57,889 nucleotides of DNA from positions 1-57,889 of the forward strand of contig JAGZJZ010000039.1 of assembly GCA_018365455.1 (NCBI GenBank), given 5' to 3'. The translations under genes were made by a program, and so were the position numbers. Source of the DNA: Clostridiales bacterium. Lineage in GTDB: Bacteria > Bacillota > Clostridia > Lachnospirales > Lachnospiraceae. Below, piece after piece: positions 9,896-17,404 of the stretch. Position 1 is the stretch's first letter. The number at the start of each line of letters is the position of its first letter. A model generated the notes under the pieces. That model did no database searches, was not told the DNA's origin, and saw only the letters and a list, made by a program, of their open reading frames with translations.

Positions 9896-11511
9896 TGAAA
9901 TACCGACTGCTAATGATCGATGACGAAGAATTAATCAGGAAGGGTTTTCTTGCCAGATTACAGTATTTAAACCTGGAATTTGAGGAAATTCTGGAAGCTT
10001 CCTCCGGGAAGGAAGCGCTGCTGCTGCTGGAGAATAAAAGCGTGGATATTGTAGTGACCGATATCCATATGCCGGATATGGACGGGCTGGCATTTATAGC
10101 AGAAGCAAAGCCGCTGTATCCCCACATGAAGTATATTATTCTAAGCGGCTATGCCGAGTTCGCCTATGCGGAACAGGCAATCTCTCTGGGGGCAAAAGCT
10201 TATCTGCTTAAGCCCCTCTCAAATGGAGAACTGAAAAAGGTAATGGAAAAAACCATTCAATCGTTGGAAGAAGATGAGCGGATCCGCAATACCATATCCA
10301 GCCAGACCAAGCTGCAGAAAGAAAAAGAGCAGTATACCCTGGAAAAAGGCATCAATGCGCTGGTGAGCAAGCAGGTGATGGAAACAGAGGAAAAAGGATT
10401 TCTATATGAATTGCTAAGCGGTGACCATCCCCGCTTTTTCAGCCCTGGATGCATACATTTTCTGGGGATCATTAATATAGACGGGAGAAGCTATTCCGGC
10501 AGTAAATTTGGACATGAAGATATTGATTTAATCCGGTTCTCCATCAAAAATGTTTTCTTGGAAATCGTTTCCGTTTGTGATAAGGTAATGGTGGATAACT
10601 TATCCAATTATAACCAGCTCTTTGCGATATTTTCCCTGGAAAGAGAGAAGCTTTTGCGAAATGAAATAGAGCAGATTTTTTTAAAACTGCAGAATATTTT
10701 TGAAAAAAAGATGGATATTTTTCTTACATTCGGACTGAGCAGGGGGACGCTGCACTTGTCGGCTGCCAGCAAAAATGAGGCGATGGAGGCATTAAAACAG
10801 AGACTGGTATATGGAACCTCCAACATTTATTTCTATGAAGATGCCAGTATATTTCAAACGGAACAATTTCCCACGGCAGCATTAAATATGCTGTATCACT
10901 ATATCGAAAGGCACGATATCGGCAATATACAGACTTTGATTCACGAAATATTTTCGGAAGAAAAGCTGATCAAATATAACGTAACTTACATCCGGGTCAT
11001 GTGGGTGCGCATTTTAAATATGGTTTTGCGGAATTTTAATTCAAATGGCATCCAGAATCCCAAAAGCATGGAAAAGCTTCTTTCCAGTTTCAACATCCTG
11101 GATGAACTGCATAACGTGGAAGAAATGGAAGGTTATTTAATCGATATAGTCATGGACTGCATGCAGAGCGAAGGAGCCGTAGATACCAATGCCAGGAATA
11201 AAATCATGCTGGCGCTTCAGTTTATACAGGAAAATTATAATGAAAATATCGCCATAAATGAGCTGGCGGAACGCTATGGCATGAGTCCTAATTATTTTTC
11301 GTCCGTATTCAAAAAAGAGCTAAAGCAGTCAACCGTCAATTACATTACCGAATTCAGAATCAAAAAAGCCAGGGAATTCCTGGTGGAAACAGATAAAAGC
11401 GTTGTAGAAATTGCGAAGAAAGTGGGGTATGAAGACAGCCAGTATTTTTTCCGGGTGTTTAAAAAATCCACAGGGCTTACGCCCCTGCAATACCGGCAGC
11501 AGAACAGGTAG
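9895..11511 (+). CDS. YesN-type response regulator, AraC DNA-binding domain
   Basis: A 538-residue response regulator. The receiver domain (about 1-120) has acidic residues D9-D10, the phosphoacceptor D56 in VVTDIHMP and a conserved Lys in LLKPLS. A long middle region (about 130-430) of the YesN type follows. The C-terminal AraC/XylS domain (about 435-538) has two helix-turn-helices, including IAINELAERYGMSPNYFS and the signature VGYEDSQYFFRVFKKSTG. It is the partner of the upstream kinase, with overlapping stop and start codons. By family precedent it should activate local carbohydrate genes. No clear operator could be assigned by eye. Confidence 0.92.
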   Translation: MKYRLLMIDDEELIRKGFLARLQYLNLEFEEILEASSGKEALLLLENKSVDIVVTDIHMPDMDGLAFIAEAKPLYPHMKYIILSGYAEFAYAEQAISLGAKAYLLKPLSNGELKKVMEKTIQSLEEDERIRNTISSQTKLQKEKEQYTLEKGINALVSKQVMETEEKGFLYELLSGDHPRFFSPGCIHFLGIINIDGRSYSGSKFGHEDIDLIRFSIKNVFLEIVSVCDKVMVDNLSNYNQLFAIFSLEREKLLRNEIEQIFLKLQNIFEKKMDIFLTFGLSRGTLHLSAASKNEAMEALKQRLVYGTSNIYFYEDASIFQTEQFPTAALNMLYHYIERHDIGNIQTLIHEIFSEEKLIKYNVTYIRVMWVRILNMVLRNFNSNGIQNPKSMEKLLSSFNILDELHNVEEMEGYLIDIVMDCMQSEGAVDTNARNKIMLALQFIQENYNENIAINELAERYGMSPNYFSSVFKKELKQSTVNYITEFRIKKAREFLVETDKSVVEIAKKVGYEDSQYFFRVFKKSTGLTPLQYRQQNR

Positions 11512-11538
11512 AATAGAATGGATCAGGGAGGAATTACG

Positions 11539-12792
11539 TTGCACAAATATAAGAAAATAACAGATGTACGAATGACAACTTTGTTGTTTGTATTATGCTG
11601 GATAGCCTATTTTACGTCCTATCTGGGCAGGCTGAACTACTCATCAGCCATGACCGTCATGATCAAAGAAACCGTACTTTCAAAATCCCAGGCAGGATTT
11701 ATCAGTATGACTTACTTTTTCGCCTATGGAATCGGGCAGCTCTTAAACGGTTTCCTGGGAGACAAAGTAAATCCCAGAAAAATGATATTTCTGGGGCTGT
11801 CAATTTCAGGAGCCGCCAATTTCATTATGGGGTGTTTTGCAGATTTTGGCATTATGGCGGCAGTCTGGTGTATAAACGGCTATGCCCAGGCAATGATATG
11901 GCCTCCGATTATCCGCATTTTTGCAGAAATGCTGGAAGAGAAAACGAAACTCCGCTTCTGCATCAATATCATATCCACCCAGGCGCTGGGAACTCTGGCA
12001 TCCTATTTGTTATCGGCAGCCGTCATTTACCTGAACGGCTGGAATGGAGTGTTTTTTGCAGCAGCAGCACTGCTTATAGCAGCAGCGCTTCTTTGGGATA
12101 TTAAATTCCGGAAAATAGAGAAGTATTCCATTGAATTCGGAATAGAAGATGGGACGGAGGATGAGATTAAGAGCGGCAGCAGGAAGGAGAACCAGGTTCC
12201 TTTTCTTTCACTATTGACAGGAAGCGGAATCCTGGTCATCCTGATTCCTGTAATTGTACATGGTGTTTTAAAAGACGGTGTAACCTCCTGGGTTCCTACC
12301 TATATCAGCGAAACCTTTCTCACATCCCCGGCACTTTCCATACTGGTGACTACCGTTTTACCTGTTATTAACCTGACCGGTGCTTACGCTGCGCAGTATT
12401 TGTACCGGAAGTGGAAAAAGCAGGAGACAAAGACAGCCGCATGTTTTTTTCTGGCGGCAACCGTATCGCTGCTCTGCCTGTGGCTGTTTGGCAGTAAATC
12501 ATTGCTGCTCACGGTAATATTACTATCTGTTATTACTGCATCCATGATGGCTGTAAATACGATTTTTGTAAATCTGCTTCCACTGAGATTTGAAAGAGCA
12601 GGAAGAGTCTCCACCGTTTCGGGATTCTTAAATTCCATGGCGTATCTGGGCTGTGCCATTTCCACATTTACAATCGGTATACTGGTTCAGAACAATGGCT
12701 GGGAAAATACAATCTTAAGCTGGCTGGGCATCACCTTCTTAGCGCTTATCATGTGTATACTGTTTGGAAATAAAAAGATCGCCAGCAATTAA
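11539..12792 (+). CDS. MFS transporter, organophosphate:phosphate antiporter family
   Basis: A permease of about 417 residues and 12 membrane segments, resembling the GlpT/UhpT/PgtP branch of the major facilitator superfamily (early motif SYLGRLNYSSAM with the conserved Arg, then a FFAYGIGQLLNGFLGDK loop). Substrates of that branch are sugar phosphates, glycerol-3-phosphate or related organic phosphates; the substrate here is unknown. I prefer TTG 11539 because AGGGAGG at 11525-11531 is 7 nt upstream. An in-frame ATG at 11518 would add 7 residues but has a weaker site. It is last in the glycan locus, 27 nt after the response regulator, and ends at a bidirectional terminator. Confidence 0.85.
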   Translation: MHKYKKITDVRMTTLLFVLCWIAYFTSYLGRLNYSSAMTVMIKETVLSKSQAGFISMTYFFAYGIGQLLNGFLGDKVNPRKMIFLGLSISGAANFIMGCFADFGIMAAVWCINGYAQAMIWPPIIRIFAEMLEEKTKLRFCINIISTQALGTLASYLLSAAVIYLNGWNGVFFAAAALLIAAALLWDIKFRKIEKYSIEFGIEDGTEDEIKSGSRKENQVPFLSLLTGSGILVILIPVIVHGVLKDGVTSWVPTYISETFLTSPALSILVTTVLPVINLTGAYAAQYLYRKWKKQETKTAACFFLAATVSLLCLWLFGSKSLLLTVILLSVITASMMAVNTIFVNLLPLRFERAGRVSTVSGFLNSMAYLGCAISTFTIGILVQNNGWENTILSWLGITFLALIMCILFGNKKIASN

Positions 12793-12796
12793 TAGA

Positions 12797-12831
12797 AAAA
12801 GGAACATGCAGCTCGATAGCATGTTCCTTTT
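12797..12831. terminator. Bidirectional terminator between MFS gene and carbamate kinase
   Basis: AAAAGGAACATGC pairs perfectly with GCATGTTCCTTTT across a 9-nt loop. A-rich and T-rich flanks on each side let it serve the + strand MFS gene and the - strand carbamate kinase gene, which converge here. Confidence 0.9.
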
Positions 12832-12840
12832 CTGATGAAA

Positions 12841-13773
12841 TTATTTTGTAATAACCGTACCTGTCTTACCAAGATAAGCATCACAGGCATGTTCCATATT
12901 TGTGATAATTGCCTTGCGGTTATTGCCGGATGCAACAAAATCCACGGAAGCCCTGATCTTAGGAAGCATGGCTGTTTCACCAAATTCCTTATGGTCAATG
13001 TGTTCCTGCGCCTCTGTACAGGTAATCCGGTGGAGTTCTTTAGGCGTTTCAGATTTATAATCAATGCAGACATATTCTTCATTGGTTAAAATAATCAGTG
13101 CGTCAGCATCGATCAGTTCCGCTAATTTTCCGGCAGTGTAATCTTTTTCAATAATTGCGCTGGCACCTTTCAGTTCGCTGCCCTGTTCCAGCACCGGGAT
13201 ACCGCCGCCGCCGCAGGCGATAACGATCTGGCCTGCATTTACAAGGGCCTTAATCGCATCAATTTCAATAATATCCTTTGGTCTTGGTGCTGCTACAATT
13301 CTGCGGAAGCCTTTCCCTGGTTCCTCTACTACGTAGTTGCCCTTCTTTTCCTCTTCTTCCGCTTCTTCAGCAGTCAGATAACGGCCAATTACTTTGACGG
13401 GATTATAAAAAGCATCGTCATAAGGATCCACCAGAACCTGGGTGAGAATGGTGCTTACCGTATTGAAGATACCGCGTTTAATCAACTCCGCACGGATTGC
13501 ATTCTGCAAATCATATCCGATATATCCCTGGCTCATGGCGGAACAAACAGACATCGGTGCCTGGGTATAATCTTCATGAACCTTACCGAATTCATTCATT
13601 GCAGTATGAATCATTCCAACCTGGGGAGCATTGCTATGTGAAATAACCAGCTGGCATCCTTCTTCTACCAAATCAGCAAGAATCTTCGCAGAATTCTTCA
13701 CTGCAACCTTCTGTTCCGGAAACGTAGTACCAAGAGCTTTATGGCCAAGTGCAATCACAACTTTTTTCTTCAT
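12841..13773 (-). CDS. arcC: Carbamate kinase family protein with divergent phosphate-binding motifs
   Basis: A 310-residue amino-acid-kinase-fold protein related to ArcC/YqeA, which interconvert carbamoyl phosphate + ADP and carbamate/NH3 + ATP. Family motifs retained are PMSVCSAMSQGYIGYDLQNA, CGGGGIPV and a C-terminal GKTGTVI. Two phosphate-binding motifs differ from the textbook form: ALGGNA reads ALGHKA (about residues 8-13), and HGNGPQVG reads HSNAPQVG. No arcA or arcB is nearby, so arginine deimination is not supported by context; a role in purine or other carbamoyl-phosphate catabolism is possible. The - strand start has AGAGG upstream. Expression should come from a promoter at 13830-13858, divergent from the ncRNA promoter. 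Confidence 0.85.
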   Translation of the reverse strand: MKKKVVIALGHKALGTTFPEQKVAVKNSAKILADLVEEGCQLVISHSNAPQVGMIHTAMNEFGKVHEDYTQAPMSVCSAMSQGYIGYDLQNAIRAELIKRGIFNTVSTILTQVLVDPYDDAFYNPVKVIGRYLTAEEAEEEEKKGNYVVEEPGKGFRRIVAAPRPKDIIEIDAIKALVNAGQIVIACGGGGIPVLEQGSELKGASAIIEKDYTAGKLAELIDADALIILTNEEYVCIDYKSETPKELHRITCTEAQEHIDHKEFGETAMLPKIRASVDFVASGNNRKAIITNMEHACDAYLGKTGTVITK

Positions 13774-13829
13774 AATCAGTTACCTCTTTCGATCTGTATT
13801 CTTTGTTATACTGCTTAAACTTTTCTTCT

Positions 13830-13858
13830 ATTATATAGTTAGGGGAGGGAAAAAGCAA
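13830..13858 (-). promoter_or_regulatory. Predicted sigma-A promoter for carbamate kinase
   Basis: On the - strand TTGCTT (13858-13853) is followed after 17 nt by a consensus TATAAT (13835-13830), about 57 nt before the carbamate kinase start. Confidence 0.65.
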
Positions 13859-13874
13859 TATTTTTCGCGTGTAA

Positions 13875-13920
13875 ACTGTGACACACAGCTTTCAGAAAGC
13901 AATTTTAAACAAGCTCTATA
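13875..13920 (+). repeat. R1 dispersed repeat, copy B
   Basis: Shares CAGAAAGCAATTTT and flanking bases with the copies at 53-101 and 30391-30438. It sits between the divergent promoters of the carbamate kinase gene and the ncRNA. Confidence 0.7.
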
Positions 13921-14039
13921 TTACAAAAAGTTGGAATAATATAAAATTATCAGATAATTGATACAAAAATAAAATATAAAAAATTAATAGAAAAAAATAT
14001 AAAAAAATGGTTGACAAATGAAAGAGCGGGGGATATAAT
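13921..14039 (+). promoter_or_regulatory. Consensus sigma-A promoter with A+T-rich upstream tract
   Basis: TTGACA at 14011-14016 and TATAAT at 14034-14039 are both perfect matches and are separated by exactly 17 bp. The preceding 90 bp (13921-14010) is almost entirely A and T, with runs of A, like the UP elements of very strong promoters. Predicted start is about 14045. No protein gene follows for over 1.1 kb. Confidence 0.88.
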
Positions 14040-14083
14040 AAAGACAACAAAAAGATAAACCATCAATTAAAACTTAATTAACT

Positions 14084-14110
14084 AAGGAGGAGAGTCCCAT
14101 GGGAACTTAA
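14084..14110 (+). other. Strong ribosome site with a three-codon ORF (Met-Gly-Thr-stop)
   Basis: AAGGAGG (14084-14090) stands 8 nt before ATG 14099, an ideal translation start, yet the frame is ATG GGA ACT TAA. The start lies in the palindrome TCCCATGGGA (14095-14104). It is about 40 nt from the predicted 5' end of the large RNA. It may be a ribosome landing or protection site, a remnant of a lost gene, or fortuitous. Confidence 0.5.
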
Positions 14111-14964
14111 TCTGAAACATTTAATTTACAAAAGTGAAACTGATGGAAAAGTAGATGTTGATAAGCAAATGTAGAAACGAAAGCGAAAGCAGACAATATA
14201 CAGATGTGGTAAACCAAATACAAAGTACAGAAGAAGAACAGTTGTAAATTTGAATGATAGAAATCTAAGAAAGAGAGGTACGGACCACCAAAATATTAAG
14301 CGCAGTTGCTTTTGTAAAACACAGAAGTAACCAAGAACGGATGACATTGTAAGCAATGTAAATAAAGTTTTAAGAGCTCAAGAAACAAGTGATTGAGGTG
14401 TAAAAATTTTAATCATGCAACAAATCGATTTGAAAGTATCAATCTTCCAAATCAAAAGTTTAAAGTTAAACGTTTTGAACAGAAGAAGTTTAAAAGAAGT
14501 TATTTAAGTAAAAAGAGTGAAAGGTATTAAGCAACAAGCGGTTTGAGTGAGCAGTTTTAAGCAATTGTAGTTGAAGTAAAGGTTAAACAGATGATTTAAG
14601 TAATTGGAGTTTTAGGAAGTAGTTTAATAACTTTGATCAGGGTGTAAATGACCAGAGATTTTAAATGAAGAGTTAAAACCCGTTCCTTAAAAAGAAGGTT
14701 TAAAAAAGTATTTTAACAAAGTGGTTTGAAATGAAATATCAGAACCAGAAGTAGTTTAAGAATTTTATGAAAACTTAGAAAGCGAGGAATTTAAACAACA
14801 GAAAGTTTAAAACAGGATGATTTTAAACAAAAGAAGTTTAAAATGTAAGAGTTTTAAACGGAGAAGTAAGGTAGAATCAAAACCTTATAAAATTGTAATT
14901 GAGAAAAGTCGACGAATAAGATTACAAAGATGAAAAAGAGGTAAAAGAATGATTGAAGTTCATT

Positions 14965-15013
14965 AGGAGCGAGTATCAACAAGGTGATGTATAGTTGATG
15001 CTCGTTCCTTTTT
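14965..15013 (+). terminator. Intrinsic terminator of the large ncRNA
   Basis: A 16-bp stem with no mismatches (three G-T pairs): 14965-14980 against 14994-15009, 13-nt loop, then T's at 15009-15013. Confidence 0.92.
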
Positions 15014-15079
15014 GCGTTTTAATATCTCCAAGAAAACATAGTACTGAACGGTGAGAAGAAAAGAAAGAATAAAATGCAG

Positions 15080-15114
15080 CTGTAAGGAGATGATGACTCT
15101 TTACGGCTTTTTTG
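15080..15114 (+). terminator. Second intrinsic terminator after the ncRNA
   Basis: GCTGTAAGGAG pairs over 11 positions with CTCTTTACGGC around a 7-nt loop, followed by six T's. It lies about 70 nt beyond the first terminator and insulates the sporulation operon from read-through. Confidence 0.9.
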
Positions 15115-15142
15115 CGTCTGGATTAAAAAAAAGTTTCCTAAA

Positions 15143-15171
15143 GGTATATTTCATGTACAACCTCATATATT
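15143..15171 (+). promoter_or_regulatory. Predicted sigma-E promoter of the spoIIIA operon
   Basis: GGTATATT (15143-15150) and CATATATT (15164-15171), 13 nt apart, resemble the mother-cell sigma-E -35 and -10 boxes. spoIIIA operons are sigma-E controlled in spore formers. The predicted start (about 15178) leaves a 13-nt leader that still includes the ribosome site. Confidence 0.6.
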
Positions 15172-15190
15172 GGTTAAAAGGGGTGAGGAC

Positions 15191-16156
15191 ATGAAAGGAA
15201 AAGATGATTTTGTCCGGATTTTTGCAACAGGAGTCCGGGAAATTTTACAGAAGATGGATGTTGATTTTGAAAAACTCCAGGAGATCAGGCTGAGAGTTGA
15301 TAAGCCGCTGTTGATTACCTGTGCCGGCAGAGAGTATTTCGTTTCCGTTAAGGGACGGTTAAGTACCAGGGAAGCAGACGGTTACATGGTGCAGAAAAAA
15401 GAACTTCTTGAGACGATGGAATATATTGCAAATTATTCCCTGTATGCTTTTGAAGATGAATTGAAGCAGGGATTTATTACCATACAGGGCGGACATCGGG
15501 TTGGTATCGCAGGAAAAATTATTATGGATGGTGAAAGGATTAAAAGTGTGAAGTATATTTCTTTTATAAATGTCCGTTTATCACATCAGATAAAGGGGTG
15601 TGCGACAGATGTGCTGCCTTATGTGATACAGGGAGATGAAATCTGCCATACGCTGATTATTTCTCCGCCCAGATGCGGAAAGACGACATTATTAAGGGAT
15701 ATGATCCGGCAGCTTTCTAACGGAACTTCCTATTTTCAGGGAAGTACGATTGGAGTGGTGGATGAGCGGTCGGAGATTGGGGGAGCTTATCTTGGCGTGC
15801 CCCAAAATGACCTGGGGATCCGCACGGATGTGCTGGATTGCTGCCCGAAAGCAGAAGGCATGATGATGCTGGTCCGCTCCATGTCCCCCAGGATTATAGC
15901 GGTAGATGAAATCGGGGACTATGAAGACATCCACGCCATTGAATCGGTAATACACTGCGGCTGCAAGCTGCTGGCTACGGTTCATGGGAGCTCCATTGAA
16001 GATGTAAAAAGAAAACCATTACTTCAAAAACTGGTTCTAGAACGGGTATTTGAAAGATATATTATTTTACACAACTACAAACAGATAGGCAAGGTAAAAG
16101 AGATATTTGATGAACGTGGGACAAGGCTGTATGACAAGGAGGTGTTTTTATGCTGA
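15191..16156 (+). CDS. spoIIIAA: Stage III sporulation protein AA, ATPase
   Basis: A 321-residue cytosolic ATPase of the secretion-ATPase type that energises the SpoIIIA-SpoIIQ channel between mother cell and forespore. Walker A is PPRCGKTTLLRD (about 159-170). A Walker B-like IIAVDEIGDYED and a conserved LLATVHG follow. I chose ATG 15191 because AAGGGGTGAGG is just upstream. A TTG at 15170 in the same frame would fall inside the predicted sigma-E -10 box. The 3' end overlaps spoIIIAB by 7 nt. First gene of the eight-gene operon. Confidence 0.95.
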   Translation: MKGKDDFVRIFATGVREILQKMDVDFEKLQEIRLRVDKPLLITCAGREYFVSVKGRLSTREADGYMVQKKELLETMEYIANYSLYAFEDELKQGFITIQGGHRVGIAGKIIMDGERIKSVKYISFINVRLSHQIKGCATDVLPYVIQGDEICHTLIISPPRCGKTTLLRDMIRQLSNGTSYFQGSTIGVVDERSEIGGAYLGVPQNDLGIRTDVLDCCPKAEGMMMLVRSMSPRIIAVDEIGDYEDIHAIESVIHCGCKLLATVHGSSIEDVKRKPLLQKLVLERVFERYIILHNYKQIGKVKEIFDERGTRLYDKEVFLC

Positions 16157-16668
16157 AAATGCTGGGTATAGGCATGATCATTGCTACATCCTCTGCGATT
16201 GGCTTTTCCATGAGCAAAGACCTGGAGAAGAGGGTAGTACAGCTGACTGAGTTAAAGCGTATGTTTGTAATGCTTCAGGGAGAGATCAAGTATGGCAAAA
16301 CACCGCTTGTGGAAGGGTTTCGCAAAGTGGGACAACGTTCAGGACCGCCGTTTCAGGAATTCCTGCAGTATTTATCGGAGGAAATGGAGAAGCGGGATGG
16401 AAAAAGCCTTTCCAGGATTTTTGAAGAGGGGGTGAATTTAAAGCTGGAGCACTGCTATCTTACAAAAGAGGATCTGGAACAACTGAAAACGGTGGGAAGC
16501 CATCTGGGCTATCTGGATATTGACATGCAGCTTCGAAACATTGACTTGTACTTGGAGCAGTTAAATGAAAATTGTATACAGGCCAGGCAGAATTACCAGA
16601 ATAAATCAAGGGTTTATCATTGCCTTGGCGTGATGGGAGGGCTGTTTCTGGCAATCATCTTAATCTGA
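16150..16668 (+). CDS. spoIIIAB: Stage III sporulation protein AB
   Basis: A 172-residue protein of the SpoIIIAB family, a GspF-like membrane platform component of the feeding channel. It has an N-terminal hydrophobic segment (about 4-20, GIGMIIATSSAIGF) and a C-terminal one (about 155-172), enclosing a helical cytoplasmic domain with LKRMFVMLQGEI and PLVEGF. AGGAGG at 16137-16142 is 7 nt before ATG. It overlaps spoIIIAA by 7 nt, so translation is probably coupled. Confidence 0.95.
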   Translation: MLKMLGIGMIIATSSAIGFSMSKDLEKRVVQLTELKRMFVMLQGEIKYGKTPLVEGFRKVGQRSGPPFQEFLQYLSEEMEKRDGKSLSRIFEEGVNLKLEHCYLTKEDLEQLKTVGSHLGYLDIDMQLRNIDLYLEQLNENCIQARQNYQNKSRVYHCLGVMGGLFLAIILI

Positions 16669-16713
16669 CAGGCGTGCCGGAAAACGATGTATCAGCAGAT
16701 GCGTGGCGGGAAT

Positions 16714-16733
16714 GATTTTTTAAACACGCTCGA
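16714..16733 (+). repeat. R1 repeat fragment
   Basis: A short stretch (TTTTTTAAACACGCTCGA) matching the 3' part of R1, in the gap between spoIIIAB and spoIIIAC. The match is short, so it may be coincidental. Confidence 0.4.
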
Positions 16734-16748
16734 AGGTGAGGGGAAAAG

Positions 16749-16943
16749 ATGAGTGTAAATTTAATATTTAAAATTGCGGCGGTGGGAATTCTGGTCTCGG
16801 TACTGAGCCAGGTACTTAAGCATAGTGGAAGGGAAGAACACGCATTTTTGACTAGTCTTGCCGGACTGGTGCTGGTACTTTTCTGGATACTGCCTTATAT
16901 AAATCAATTATTTGAAACAATTAAGAGTCTGTTTGCGCTTTAA
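16749..16943 (+). CDS. spoIIIAC: Stage III sporulation protein AC
   Basis: A 64-residue, two-segment membrane protein (about 5-22 and 35-55), the usual length for SpoIIIAC. It includes the family stretch VLSQVLKHSGREEHAF. AAGGTGAGGGG precedes the ATG. SpoIIIAC and SpoIIIAD are small membrane components of the spoIIIA-encoded transenvelope channel. The next gene begins 15 nt on. Confidence 0.95.
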   Translation: MSVNLIFKIAAVGILVSVLSQVLKHSGREEHAFLTSLAGLVLVLFWILPYINQLFETIKSLFAL

Positions 16944-16958
16944 GGGGGTGCATCGGTA

Positions 16959-17345
16959 ATGGATATGATGAAAATAGGAATTCTTGGGATAGCGGGAATT
17001 CTGACAGCTCTGTTTATCAAAGATGTAAAGCCCCAGTTTGCCGTATTTATCAGTATGGCAACATGCATATTAATATTTTTCTATGCAATAGATAAACTAA
17101 CTTTTTTGACCCAGACCCTGGAGACGCTGAAAAATTATATTGCATTGAAAGATTCCTACCTGAGCATCTTACTGAAAATAATAGGGATTACCTATATTGC
17201 TGATTTTTCATCCAATGTCTGCAAAGATGCCGGATATTCGGCAATTGCGGGGCAGATTGAAATATTTGGCAAAATTTCTATTTTTGTGGTAAGTGCTCCG
17301 GTGTTAATGGCGCTTTTAGACACGATCCATGATTTCATGAGTTAG
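16959..17345 (+). CDS. spoIIIAD: Stage III sporulation protein AD
   Basis: A 128-residue, four-segment membrane protein with the family motif ITYIADFSSNVCKDAGYSAIAGQ (split here as ITYIADFSSNVC then KDAGYSAIAGQ) and the preceding DSYLSILLKIIG. AAGGGGGTG lies 8 nt before ATG. A small inverted repeat (CTCCCG/CGGGAG, 17349-17372) follows, before spoIIIAE. Confidence 0.95.
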   Translation: MDMMKIGILGIAGILTALFIKDVKPQFAVFISMATCILIFFYAIDKLTFLTQTLETLKNYIALKDSYLSILLKIIGITYIADFSSNVCKDAGYSAIAGQIEIFGKISIFVVSAPVLMALLDTIHDFMS

Positions 17346-17404
17346 TGCCTCCCGACGGATTTATGCCGGGAGCCACTTGAGCCTGTTTTTCTGGAAGGAG
17401 GATT

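Larger units (their letters stand above)
14046..15013 (+). ncRNA. Predicted large (about 970 nt) non-coding RNA, unknown family
   Basis: This stretch begins at a perfect promoter and ends at a 16-bp terminator hairpin. Stops interrupt all three + frames, and the longest open stretch I followed (about 45 codons, near 14395-14530) has no start with a ribosome site. Composition is strikingly asymmetric: I counted 29 C and 89 G in the 420 nt from 14461 to 14880, with A predominating. TTTAA occurs 17 times between 14361 and 14860, commonly after purine tracts such as AGAAG. Local hairpins are short (ACATTG/CAATGT at 14344-14359; palindrome CAAATCGATTTG at 14421-14432). It does not look like RNase P RNA, tmRNA, 6S, SRP, OLE or a CRISPR array. 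Function unknown; a protein- or RNA-binding scaffold is one possibility. Confidence 0.7.

Noticed and set aside
14361..14860. A CRISPR-like or tandem repeat array
   Set aside because: The TTTAA units vary in flanks and spacing; no repeat of constant length with unique spacers is present.
14099..14964. A frameshifted or decayed protein gene in the ncRNA region
   Set aside because: All three + frames are broken by many stops along the whole length, codon-like composition does not persist in one frame, and translation of the frame from ATG 14099 shows no recognisable protein.
14046..15013. RNase P RNA, tmRNA, SRP or 6S RNA
   Set aside because: The near absence of C and of long stems, and missing signature motifs, do not fit these RNAs.
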